Assembly: GCF_004216475.1 (NCBI RefSeq)
Contig: NZ_CP022303.1
Span: 2,294,001-2,358,000, forward strand
Reading direction: 5' to 3'
Source: Thalassococcus sp. S3
Lineage (GTDB): Bacteria; Pseudomonadota; Alphaproteobacteria; Rhodobacterales; Rhodobacteraceae
DNA: 64,000 nucleotides
The notes below the pieces were generated by a model. It was not told where the DNA came from. It made no database searches and saw only the letters and a list, made by a program, of their open reading frames with translations. Every line of letters starts with the position of its first letter. The first letter of the stretch is position 1. Positions 1 through 7,629 of this stretch are shown here, one piece after another. The position numbers and the translations under genes were made by a program.

Positions 1-121
1 CAACAATTGGGCCGATTTGGGAAAGTCCGCTGATCGCAAGTCGCGGCCAAAGAGCGGACAGTCCGCTCCCTACCCCATAGGTGACATAGATAGGCGCAGT
101 GGCGAAGATCGCTTCGTCCCT

Positions 122-592
122 TCAACTATCGTTCGCGAACGAATTCGCCTGCATGGCATCTGTGTGTTGCACTTCATCCTCGCCGATGGGGCCGGCGAGG
201 CTTGCGATCCGCACCCAGGCGGTTCCGGCAGTGACGATTCCGCCGATGATGGCGAAGGCCAGCGTCCAGCCTTCGGAAGCGCCCCCGATCTGCGACAAGC
301 CCTTGATTGCTGAAAATCCGGCGACGCCAGCAGGCGCTGCGAAGAGCGCGCCGACGGCGAGGCGGATCAGGACGGACTGGACCTTGGCGAAGACGATCTG
401 ACCGATGAGATAACTGAAAACGGCTGCAAACATGCCAGCAACCAATGCCGCAATCACGCCCGCTTCGGTGTCATAGACATACATGCCGACGCTCATGCCG
501 ACGAATGCGGGTAGCGCGTAGACGGCCAATGCGAACAGCACCCAGACAAGGAAGCCGAGGCCGATGACACTCAGGAAGGCTGATACGAACAT
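122..592 (-). CDS. Hypothetical small membrane protein (4 TM)
   Basis: I do not recognise a family. The 156-residue product is strongly hydrophobic, with about four membrane segments (roughly residues 5-35, 45-70, 75-100 and 107-130) and a polar, acidic C-terminus. I chose the ATG at 592 because AGGAGA lies about 7 nt upstream. A longer reading from 649 adds a Gly/Arg-rich stretch that looks like leader DNA. It lies downstream of the DUF2493 gene on the same strand, about 125 bp away, so it probably belongs to the same module of the integrative element. It may be an accessory envelope protein of the element, but no specific function can be assigned. Bases 1-121 hold nothing I can support. Confidence 0.6.
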   Translation of the reverse strand: MFVSAFLSVIGLGFLVWVLFALAVYALPAFVGMSVGMYVYDTEAGVIAALVAGMFAAVFSYLIGQIVFAKVQSVLIRLAVGALFAAPAGVAGFSAIKGLSQIGGASEGWTLAFAIIGGIVTAGTAWVRIASLAGPIGEDEVQHTDAMQANSFANDS

Positions 593-716
593 GGGCGGTC
601 TCCTCTTATGGGCTGCGCCTCCACCACCGCCACGGCGCCGATGAAGCATAGCATGTCGGCGGTGTTCACGGAATATTCTCGTTCGGCGTAACGCGATGCT
701 TTTTGGGCATCACGGG

Positions 717-1643
717 TCATGACGACCCGCCTTTGGCGCTGCGGAAATCGTAGAGCGGGATGCCGAGCACCTTGGCCTTGTCGGCGAGATTGTCAGTGAT
801 GCCCGAACCGGGGAAGACGATCAGGCCGATCGGTAGCGCCTCCAGGAGTAGATCGTTGCGCTTGAACGGTGCGGCCTTGCCGTGACGGGTCCAGTCCGGC
901 TTGAAGACGATTTGCTGGCATTTGCGATTGTCGGCCCAGCAGGCCGCGATGCGTTCGGCACCCTTCGGAGAACCGCCATGCAGGAGCACCATGTCGTCGT
1001 GCTTGGCGCGCACCTTGTCGAGGGCGGCCCAGATGGCCCCGGTATCGTTCACGTCCTGCCCGCCGGTGAAGGCGATCTTAGTGCCGGTCGGGATCAGCGG
1101 TTCAAGTTCGGTCTTGCGCTTGGCGTCGAGATAGTCGCGGCTGTCGATCATGGCGGCGGTCATGTGCTTGCGATTGACGTGGCTGCCGGAACGCGGATGC
1201 CAAGTCTGACCGAGATGCGCCTCGAAATGTTCGGCGGCGAGGTCGCGCATGCCATCGTAAGCGTTGCGCTGTTCGGTGAGGGTGAGCCCTTCGGCGATGA
1301 GGCGTTCCAGTTCGACCGAGCGGACTTCGGAGCCGTCCTGGCTGCGTTGCGAGCGCCGCTGCGCCTGTTCGTTGTCGTCGAGCTTGCGGTCTACGCGGGT
1401 CGCCATGCGGTGGAAGACATTGGTGGTCGACCAGAGCAAATCTTCCAAATCGGGTTCGAGCCGCGTGTCGCCGAGGACGACGACAAGCGTGTCGAAGATG
1501 TCGGCGATAGCGCCTTCGACGGTACCGGCGTCTGGCAGTGGCCGCGGATCGGGTTCGTCGGCGAAGGCTCGATGTCCGAAGAGTTGCAATTCGTCGAGGA
1601 CGAGCGCTGTGGCGGACTGGGTGTCGGGCTCGTGCTGGGTCAT
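717..1643 (-). CDS. DUF2493 (YspA/SLOG-like) domain protein
   Basis: A 308-residue protein whose last 120 residues carry a Rossmann-like DUF2493 domain: the strand KIAFTGGQDVND, then LLHGGSPKGAERIAACWA, then IVFPGSGITDNLADKAK, ending in a short PLYDF strand. The HGGSPKGAE glycine loop fits nucleotide or nucleotide-derivative binding, as in the SLOG/YpsA superfamily. The N-terminal half is helical, charged and unassigned. The ATG start at 1643 has GGAGG about 10 nt upstream. Genes of this type often accompany Toprim, ParB-like and DUF932 genes on alphaproteobacterial plasmids and ICEs, as here. The biochemical role is unknown. The domain call is secure; the link to element maintenance is inference. 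Confidence 0.8.
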   Translation of the reverse strand: MTQHEPDTQSATALVLDELQLFGHRAFADEPDPRPLPDAGTVEGAIADIFDTLVVVLGDTRLEPDLEDLLWSTTNVFHRMATRVDRKLDDNEQAQRRSQRSQDGSEVRSVELERLIAEGLTLTEQRNAYDGMRDLAAEHFEAHLGQTWHPRSGSHVNRKHMTAAMIDSRDYLDAKRKTELEPLIPTGTKIAFTGGQDVNDTGAIWAALDKVRAKHDDMVLLHGGSPKGAERIAACWADNRKCQQIVFKPDWTRHGKAAPFKRNDLLLEALPIGLIVFPGSGITDNLADKAKVLGIPLYDFRSAKGGSS

Positions 1644-1938
1644 GGGCGTTATGCCTCCTTGTCGCTGACCGCGCCTCGCGCGGCCTTCATGGGCGACGGA
1701 AAGCGGGACGCGAACGGGCCTGCATCCCTCATCAGAGGGACCGAAGCGTCAGCGGAGGATGGCGGAGGCGACGCCGTTTTGGATCGCGATGCAAAGCCGA
1801 GGCTTGTCCTCGGCGGCGGAAAACGGTGCCGCCGCAGCCATTGCCGGACCGGGCGGGTTCCGCTCCGGCTCGCCCCTCTCGGGAAGGCCGTCAGGCGCGG
1901 CTCCGTGGCGCGAGGTTCATTCCGCCTGTCCAGCTGCC

Positions 1939-1967
1939 GAGACCGGCTCTCGACTTCAGCCGGTCTC
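1939..1967 (-). terminator. Hairpin at the 3' end of the Toprim gene
   Basis: A perfect 9-bp inverted repeat (GAGACCGGC / GCCGGTCTC, 11-nt loop) overlaps the stop codon of the Toprim gene. There is no T-run after it, so it may be an mRNA-stabilising hairpin or a weak terminator. The rest of the 312-bp gap to the DUF2493 gene (1644-1955) shows only a ribosome-binding site for that gene. Confidence 0.4.
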
Positions 1968-3002
1968 GACCGCCAGCAAGGTCGGAACATCGACCGGTGA
2001 GAGCTGGGGACGCAAATGGCTGCGCATCTCGTGGATGTCGCAGTTCCGGAGATCGCCGTTAAAGTCGTCCAGCATCGGTCGCAACGGCAGAAGGTGAAGC
2101 TCGCTGTCCGCAAAGCGGTCGGTCAGTGCGTCAAAGGCCGCCTGACCAGTGTCGTCATTGTCGATGGCAACATAGAGCCGGCGAAGATCGGTGGGTGGAT
2201 CGAACGCCGCGAGATGATTGCCGGACAGCGCCGCCGCAATCGGCAGACCGGCAAGTGCCAGCCTGAGCGAGAGCATCGTCTCCAAGCCTTCGCCGACAGC
2301 GAGGATGTCAGATTGCTGTCCCATCCTGACCGCATGACCCAGCAGGTTGCCCATCGCCTTACGGTTGGGATCGAGCGGAGCCTTTTCGGCTGTCTGCGGA
2401 TCAAGCCAGGTCCGATGAACGCCGGTCAGCGTTCCAGCAGTGTCGGTGACTTTCGCGAGTAAGGCGGGCCAGGCGTCGGGCGGGTCATTGGCGTCCGCGT
2501 CTTCTCGCCGATAGTAGCAGTTCGGGTGAAACCTTAACGCGCTCACGCTTCGAAGGTTTGTCAATCCGCGTGCGGAGAGATAGCGCTCCGCCAACGTGCC
2601 CGCGATCGGTTGGCCCATCGCCCAGAGACGTCGGGCCGCTTCGGATGATCCTTGTGGAGCCTGGTCTTGCCGCTGTGTCGCGGGTGGCTCAGGACGCGGA
2701 AGGCTTAGAAACCGCCGCGCCTCATCGAGCGTGTCGCGGAGCGTCGAGAGATTAAGATTGGCCGCTATGAGGTCGAGCAGATCGCCATGCTCGCCTGTGG
2801 CCGCATCGGTCCATTTGCCGGCCGCGCCCTTGCCGCGGGTCGGCCCGGTGAGCCGGACATAGAGGCTGCGGCCAGGAGTGTTGTCGACGTCGCCGACAAC
2901 CCAGTAGTGGCCATGTTTTCTACCGTTAGAAAGGTATTGGCGGCACACAGCCTCGGCCTCGCGGCTGAGTTTCTGCGATAGGTCTGTGGCGGGGCTATCC
3001 AT
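1956..3002 (-). CDS. Toprim-domain (DUF7146-like) primase-related protein
   Basis: A 348-residue protein with a C-terminal Toprim fold: ILAVGEGLETMLSLRLAL carries the invariant Glu, and LYVAIDNDDTGQAAFD carries the DxD metal site. The N-terminal part resembles plasmid and ICE primase-like proteins, with a conserved GxxxGKWTDAATGEHGDLLDLI-type region around residue 60-80. Such proteins are thought to act in element DNA replication, but no helicase domain is present here. I chose the ATG at 3002 (GGGAGAG just upstream) over an in-frame ATG 49 codons earlier that would run back through the upstream terminator. A terminator separates it from the ParB-like gene, so it probably has its own promoter. 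Confidence 0.8.
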   Translation of the reverse strand: MDSPATDLSQKLSREAEAVCRQYLSNGRKHGHYWVVGDVDNTPGRSLYVRLTGPTRGKGAAGKWTDAATGEHGDLLDLIAANLNLSTLRDTLDEARRFLSLPRPEPPATQRQDQAPQGSSEAARRLWAMGQPIAGTLAERYLSARGLTNLRSVSALRFHPNCYYRREDADANDPPDAWPALLAKVTDTAGTLTGVHRTWLDPQTAEKAPLDPNRKAMGNLLGHAVRMGQQSDILAVGEGLETMLSLRLALAGLPIAAALSGNHLAAFDPPTDLRRLYVAIDNDDTGQAAFDALTDRFADSELHLLPLRPMLDDFNGDLRNCDIHEMRSHLRPQLSPVDVPTLLAVETG

Positions 3003-3026
3003 GTTTCTCTCCCGATTGAGGCGCAG

Positions 3027-3056
3027 AAAAAAGGGCCTGCCGCGTCCGACAGGCCC
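3027..3056 (-). terminator. Rho-independent terminator of the ParB-like gene
   Basis: On the minus strand GGGCCTG and CAGGCCC form a 7-bp stem with a 10-nt loop, followed by six T. It lies about 150 bp after the ParB-like stop codon and just before the Toprim start. Confidence 0.8.
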
Positions 3057-3209
3057 CAGGGCGAGGGAGTTGGGGGAGCGTCTCCCTCGGTTGGTGGTCG
3101 CCAACTGCTCGAAAGTGGGCGAAGGCGGCTTTGGCGACAGTTCGATCATCCTCCAATCGGTTGCGTCGAACCATCGACCGCGCGCCGCCGAACGCCTGCC
3201 TTTATGCGA

Positions 3210-5258
3210 TCACTCGGCTGCCTGAAGTGTAGCTTCTTCGTCTTTGACTGGCTGCTCGTCGTGCGTGACATCGCCGTCATCGACGATCTCGAACTCCGGC
3301 GCGTCGGGCTCTTCCACCAGCGGGGCCGTGCGCAGCGGTTGCGGGAGCCAGCCCGTGCCCGCCATCAGTTCTTCCGCCGCCTCGACCATGTCGGGCTTCT
3401 TGAACCCGGCGATGCGGTCCGCGTCCTTGTCGCCCTTCGCTTCGTGCACTGCGGCGAGGATCTGCGCCTTGGTCACGCGGCCGAGATAGCTATCCGCCGT
3501 CGGCGTCCAGCCCGCCTTCACCATGTCCAGACCGAGTGTCGATGCGAGGACATCGGCATGTGCGATCTGGCGCGGCTTGCGATGATGCGGCTCCTGTACG
3601 GCGTTGACCGTCATCGCCACGCAATGGGCGAAGAGCGCGTCGCGGCTGTCGCTGTCCCATTCGGTCAGCGCGCCCCACAGATCTTCCGGCTGCTTCGGGA
3701 GACTGCCCGCCCAGGTCTCGATCGCGAGATCGATCGACTGGACATAGGCAGCGTTGCCGAGGTTCGGCGCTTGCGAGCCGAATTGCGTGGAGCGCGGACT
3801 GATCTCGACACAGCTGTCCTGGCCGTAATGGTAGAAGAGTTGCAGGACCATCGCGTGCAGGCAGGCGAGCATGGCCAACTGCGGATCGTTGGATAGCGCA
3901 TCGCGCAGCGCCATGGTGCGATGGGCGGTCAGTTCGCAGACGAGGCGATCAGACAGCGGCTTGGTACCGTCGTCATCCTCGTCCTCATCCTGATCCGTCA
4001 CCGGATCGGAAGTGTCAGCGACCGCCTCGTCCGTGTCGGGATCGACCGTCTCGCCGTCGGGACTGTCCTCAGCCTCAACTGCCGGTTCGTCTTCAGGCCG
4101 GACATAGCCGCGCTCGACGCGCAGACCGCCGGATCCGTCGATGCTGACGAACGCGCCCGCGATGGCATAGTCCTCCGCCTCGAACCGGATCGGGCGGTTC
4201 TGGAGCGCTTCCATCGCCGTCTCGATCTCGCCGAGCCGCTCGTCGACTTCCTCGGGGAGTTCATCCGCCTCGGCATAGTCGACTTCGAGCTTGTCGTACT
4301 CGGCCTTGAGCGCCTCGTAGGTCTTCTCTTCCTTTTCGCTCATCGGCTCGGCCTCGCCCCGAATGCGCCGCAGATCGTAGGTGTGGCCATAAGGAAAGTC
4401 GGTCGCGACCTCGATCCAATGCCACCCTTCGGCGTGGATCGCCTCGGCTTCCTCGTTCAGCTTCTCGGTGACCATGGTTTCCAGCAGCGCCGCGTCCTGC
4501 AACCAGCCGCCATCGTCGATCTGAAAGAGGTCGCGCAGCACCTCGCCACCCGCCTCAACATAGTTGTCGAGACCCACGAACTGCGCCCGCCGGTCGGAAG
4601 CGCGCACGGCGCCTTCCGTCAGCATGCGGCGGATTTCGTAGGGTTGCTTGTTGTAGTACTGCTTGAGTGCGTCCCAGACTTGTTCCTGGCGCTCATGGTC
4701 GGGATTGACCGTGAAGGCCATGAGCTGGTCGAGGGTCATCTCTTCGTCCGCATAGGCCTCCAGCAGTGTCGCCGAGACGGCGGCCAGCTTGAGGCGCTGC
4801 TTGACGACACCCGCCGAGACGAAGAAGGCCGCGGCAATCTCTTCTTCCGACTTGCCCTTCTCGCGCATCGCCTGGAATGCGCGAAACTGGTCGAGCGGAT
4901 GCAGCGGCGCGCGCTGGATGTTCTCGGCGAGGCTGTCTTCCTCAGCGAGGCCCTCGGTGCGCACGATGCAGGGCACGGGCGCGGTCTTGTTGAGGCGACG
5001 CTGCTGCACGAGCAGTTCGAGCGCGCGGTAACGGCGCCCGCCGGCTGGGATCTCGAACATGCCGGTTTCCGCGCCGTCGTCGTCGAGGACGGGGCGCACC
5101 GTGATCGACGACAGGAGCGTACGCCGCGCGATATCCTCGGCCAGCTCTTCGATCGAGACGCCGGCCTTGACCTTGCGGACGTTGGACTGGCTCAGAACCA
5201 GCTTGTTGAAAGGGATGTCGCGCGAGGCGCTGAGGGTGATTTTCTTGGACTTTGTCAT
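3210..5258 (-). CDS. ParB/RepB/Spo0J family protein
   Basis: A 682-residue protein with an N-terminal ParB-type nuclease/CTPase-like domain: RPVLDDDGAETGMFEIPAGG, then RRYRALELLV, then EEDSLAENIQRAPLHPLDQ, which matches the ENxQR box. A helix-turn-helix follows (EEEIAAAFFVSAGVVKQRLKLA). The rest is long, acidic and poorly conserved, including an Asp/Glu-rich stretch near residues 400-440. This large form is typical of alphaproteobacterial plasmids and ICEs and is about twice the size of a chromosomal ParB. No ParA partner is visible, so a regulatory or DNA-binding role is as likely as true partitioning. The ATG at 5258 has CGGAGAA about 8 nt upstream. Its leader shares a structured repeat with the DUF932 gene. 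Confidence 0.85.
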   Translation of the reverse strand: MTKSKKITLSASRDIPFNKLVLSQSNVRKVKAGVSIEELAEDIARRTLLSSITVRPVLDDDGAETGMFEIPAGGRRYRALELLVQQRRLNKTAPVPCIVRTEGLAEEDSLAENIQRAPLHPLDQFRAFQAMREKGKSEEEIAAAFFVSAGVVKQRLKLAAVSATLLEAYADEEMTLDQLMAFTVNPDHERQEQVWDALKQYYNKQPYEIRRMLTEGAVRASDRRAQFVGLDNYVEAGGEVLRDLFQIDDGGWLQDAALLETMVTEKLNEEAEAIHAEGWHWIEVATDFPYGHTYDLRRIRGEAEPMSEKEEKTYEALKAEYDKLEVDYAEADELPEEVDERLGEIETAMEALQNRPIRFEAEDYAIAGAFVSIDGSGGLRVERGYVRPEDEPAVEAEDSPDGETVDPDTDEAVADTSDPVTDQDEDEDDDGTKPLSDRLVCELTAHRTMALRDALSNDPQLAMLACLHAMVLQLFYHYGQDSCVEISPRSTQFGSQAPNLGNAAYVQSIDLAIETWAGSLPKQPEDLWGALTEWDSDSRDALFAHCVAMTVNAVQEPHHRKPRQIAHADVLASTLGLDMVKAGWTPTADSYLGRVTKAQILAAVHEAKGDKDADRIAGFKKPDMVEAAEELMAGTGWLPQPLRTAPLVEEPDAPEFEIVDDGDVTHDEQPVKDEEATLQAAE

Positions 5259-5271
5259 GGGATTTCTCCGC

Positions 5272-5315
5272 GACGGGCGGTCATGAGACTCTCTCTGACC
5301 TCCAGACCCGTCACG
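5272..5315 (-). promoter_or_regulatory. Structured leader upstream of the ParB-like gene (copy 1)
   Basis: About 44 bp, starting 14 bp before the ATG, closely matches the leader of the DUF932 gene (6596-6641). Shared blocks on the plus strand are GACGGGCGGTC, CTCTCTCT, GACCTCCA and ACCCGTCACG. GACGGG/CCCGTC and GGTC/GACC can pair to form a nested stem. It may be a shared operator or an mRNA leader. Confidence 0.55.
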
Positions 5316-5388
5316 AAAATCCCGGCCCACCTCTTCCTCTCAGGAAGCGATGGACCGTGGGCGGATGATTGAGGCGGAACGGGAGCGC

Positions 5389-6582
5389 CTAGGCGGCGGC
5401 CTCCAGCAGTTTCTTCGCACGGGTTTCCATGGTGAGGCGCGCATCCTGCTGCGGCTTGGACCGGGCGACGGCTGTGATGCCCTGTACGAAGTCGAAGACG
5501 CTCTCGGGCGGGCGTCCTTCCTCGGCGAGGACCGTCTCCACGATCCTACCAGTCTCCGCCTTCGAGAAGCCGCGCTTGCGCAGGAAGTCGGTGCGGTCCT
5601 CGTTATTGCGCGCGACGATCCGTTCGCGCGCGGAGCGGATGCCCTGGATGAAGGGCTGCGGTGAGGAGTCGGCGAAGTTGGCCAGTGCCGGAGCCGCCTC
5701 GTGCGCGAAGCGGTTGGCGGCGTATTTGGAATGCCGGATGCTGATCTCCTGGAAGTCCTCGACGCCCCAGAGATTGCGGTTCTGGCAGACGGCGCGGAGA
5801 TAGAAGCTGGCTATACCGAGCGTCTTGGCACCGACCTCCGAGTTCCAGCAGTAGAAGCCGCGGAAGAAGAGATCGGGCGAGCCGTCGGGCAATGTGCCCG
5901 CCTCGATCGGGTTCAAATCGTCGACGAGGAAGAGGAAGACATCGCGATCCGAGGCGTAGAGCGTGGTCGTGTCCTTCGTGACGTCGACCATCGGATTGTA
6001 GATGCCCGTCGACCAGTCGAGCACGCCCGGGACCTTCCAGCGTGTATCGCCGACGCCGTCGCCCGCGATGCGCTGGACCGCCGAGACGAGTTCGTGGTCG
6101 TAGATACGGCCATAGTCCGGGCCGGTGACGGCGCGCAGCTTGGTGCGGCCGTTCGCAACCTCCATTGTCTTCACCTGCTCGGCGCGGTGGTTGGTCAGAC
6201 CGTACTGCAAATTGATCCCCGCCAGCGGCGCCGGGAGCTGGCGCAGATAGGCCGCAGGCGCGCCGACGAGGCTTGCAAGCTGTCCGAAGCTCCAATGGGT
6301 CGGCGCGACCGGCGTCTCGGCCTCCGGCAGGACGAGCGCGAGCTTTTCCGGATCGTCGCGATGGGCCTCCACGCGGATCGCCGCGCTCTCGAGCGTCCGC
6401 GTCCTGCTTCGCGCAGCGCGGCCCTTCACCGAGGCGTAGAGCTCCGAGAGCGAGAGGAACTTCTCATCGTCGGGCCGGGAAAACCATTCGGACGATACCC
6501 GCCCATTGTGCCCGCCGCGGGACACATCCACCTTGTAGCCGCCGCTCTCGGGGCGGCCGTTCATGATTTCAATCGCTGTCAT
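5389..6582 (-). CDS. DUF932 domain protein (phage/plasmid-like)
   Basis: A 397-residue member of the DUF932 family found on phages, plasmids and ICEs. Family-like segments are WSFGQLASLVGAPAAYLRQL, LRAVTGPDYGRIYDHELV, the region TTLYASDRDVFLFLVDDL, and the C-terminal SIRHSKYAANRF block followed by a helical tail. The function of DUF932 is not established, though it is often found with ParB-like and Toprim proteins. The ATG at 6582 has GGAGAT 6-7 nt upstream. It is the first gene of the minus-strand module and lies 130 bp before the ParB-like gene, with no terminator between them, so they may be co-transcribed. Confidence 0.85.
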   Translation of the reverse strand: MTAIEIMNGRPESGGYKVDVSRGGHNGRVSSEWFSRPDDEKFLSLSELYASVKGRAARSRTRTLESAAIRVEAHRDDPEKLALVLPEAETPVAPTHWSFGQLASLVGAPAAYLRQLPAPLAGINLQYGLTNHRAEQVKTMEVANGRTKLRAVTGPDYGRIYDHELVSAVQRIAGDGVGDTRWKVPGVLDWSTGIYNPMVDVTKDTTTLYASDRDVFLFLVDDLNPIEAGTLPDGSPDLFFRGFYCWNSEVGAKTLGIASFYLRAVCQNRNLWGVEDFQEISIRHSKYAANRFAHEAAPALANFADSSPQPFIQGIRSARERIVARNNEDRTDFLRKRGFSKAETGRIVETVLAEEGRPPESVFDFVQGITAVARSKPQQDARLTMETRAKKLLEAAA

Positions 6583-6595
6583 GGCTGATCTCCAT

Positions 6596-6641
6596 GACGG
6601 GCGGTCCGAGAGCCTCTCTCTCGACCTCCAAACCCGTCACG
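6596..6641 (-). promoter_or_regulatory. Structured leader upstream of the DUF932 gene (copy 2)
   Basis: About 46 bp closely matching 5272-5315. It carries the perfect inverted repeat TGACGGG (from 6594) / CCCGTCA and an inner GGTC/GACC pair around a CT-rich centre. It sits about 14 bp from the start codon, as in the ParB-like gene. Confidence 0.55.
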
Positions 6642-6888
6642 GCGACAGCCGCAGGCCTCTCACTCTTCCTTGCCGTTCAACATCTCAGTGTGATCGACCA
6701 AGGACCATATTGCCCGCGTCAGGGATGGACGCCCGAAAGGGGGAAGACCCATCAGGGCTTCCGCTCTCCCGACAGCCCGGCCCGCAGGGCGACGCCCACC
6801 TGCGCTTCTCGGCGATACAAAACCTCCAGCTTCAGGTCGTGAAGTGGGAGGATTGGTATCTGCAGTTCCCTGATCGGCGAGGTTCAGG

Positions 6889-6932
6889 CTTTCAATCGGT
6901 CGGAGGTAGACTTTCAGGCGGTCGGAGGCGGA
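6889..6932. repeat. Two tandem 22-bp repeats (iteron-like)
   Basis: Copy 1 (6889-6910) and copy 2 (6911-6932) both begin CTTTCA and share CGGTCGGAGG; 18 of 22 positions match by eye. They lie beside the ParB-like/Toprim/DUF932 module, so a binding site for an element protein is possible, but two copies are weak evidence for an origin. Confidence 0.4.
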
Positions 6933-7113
6933 TGCGTGGTCTCACACGTGGTCTTGCAGAATCGTGTTGCGATGTCCGCGCTAGGCGCGGACTTGGGAAT
7001 ATGATTTGCAGTTGCAGATCTTCGGCACTTGCCCCTCATGCGGGGGCATGGTCCATGGTCGACAGCAGCGAACCTCTGGTTTTGCGCACCCCTGCGCAAT
7101 GCCTGGCAAGACG

Positions 7114-7142
7114 TGTCCGAAGCATGCTACATATTTCGGACA
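7114..7142. promoter_or_regulatory. Inverted repeat upstream of hipBA
   Basis: TGTCCGAA (7114-7121) and TTCGGACA (7135-7142) form a perfect 8-bp inverted repeat with 13 bp between, about 100 bp before hipB. It could be an operator for HipB or another Xre-type regulator. Confidence 0.4.
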
Positions 7143-7204
7143 TTGCCTGGCCTTCGGTCATCCCCATAGCATGAGGTTGCTTTACAATTCATTTTGCTCT
7201 ATCA

Positions 7205-7257
7205 GTCATATTTGACGGTTAAATGTATTTTGGACGTCAGATATGGCGGTTAAAGTG
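7205..7257 (+). promoter_or_regulatory. Direct repeat overlapping the hipB start
   Basis: Two imperfect copies, beginning GTCATATTTGACGGTTAAA (7205) and GTCAGATATGGCGGTTAAA (7236), are spaced 31 bp apart, about three helical turns. The second covers the hipB start codon. This placement would suit autorepression by HipB. The surrounding DNA is AT-rich, as expected of a promoter. Confidence 0.35.
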
Positions 7258-7629
7258 AATTCTGTGAGCGCGCGCCGAGCCCTGGAGGCTCTGGGCGCAA
7301 ATATCAAGACGGCGCGGCTGAAGCGGCGAATTTCCGTGAAGGGCTTTGCGGAACGGATCGGCGTGTCCGAAAGCACCGTGGCTCGCCTTGAGAAAGGCGA
7401 TGACGGCGTGAGCATCGGCACGCTCGCCATGGCATGCCTTGTCCTTGGCGAAATCGACCGCATCTCCGAGTTCCTCGACGCGGGCACGGATGACACGGGA
7501 TTGCTACTCGACCGGGAAAGCCTGCCAAAGCGGATCGATCGCAAGCGCAAGCCGAGGTCGCCGAGCAGCGGTCAGGACAAGGCTGATCCGATTGCCGATG
7601 GGGATGACGAGGAAGGGGTCGGTTTCTGA
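7243..7629 (+). CDS. hipB: HipB-type antitoxin, Xre family
   Basis: A 128-residue protein with an Xre helix-turn-helix near residues 20-80: ALGANIKTARLKRRISVK, then FAERIGVSESTVARLEKGD. A charged, flexible C-terminus follows. HipB proteins bind operator repeats and hold the HipA kinase inactive. The gene overlaps hipA by one base pattern (TGATG), so the pair is translationally coupled. An AT-rich promoter with repeats lies upstream. The family call rests on the helix-turn-helix and on the adjacent hipA. Confidence 0.85.
   Translation: MAVKVNSVSARRALEALGANIKTARLKRRISVKGFAERIGVSESTVARLEKGDDGVSIGTLAMACLVLGEIDRISEFLDAGTDDTGLLLDRESLPKRIDRKRKPRSPSSGQDKADPIADGDDEEGVGF

Larger units (their letters stand above)
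6642..7242. other. 600-bp non-coding region with several small repeats
   Basis: No convincing gene is visible on either strand; short open frames here have no ribosome-binding site and no recognisable family. The stretch separates the minus-strand ICE module from plus-strand hipB. It holds a 22-bp tandem repeat (6889-6932), an 8-bp palindrome around a TAG centre (6974-6992), an inverted repeat (7114-7142) and a direct repeat before hipB (7205-7257). It probably contains divergent promoters and operators. Confidence 0.5.

Noticed and set aside
3921-5372. A 483-codon open frame on the plus strand
   Set aside because: It mirrors the ParB-like gene, which has clear domains and a ribosome site on the other strand. 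High GC content makes such antisense frames common.
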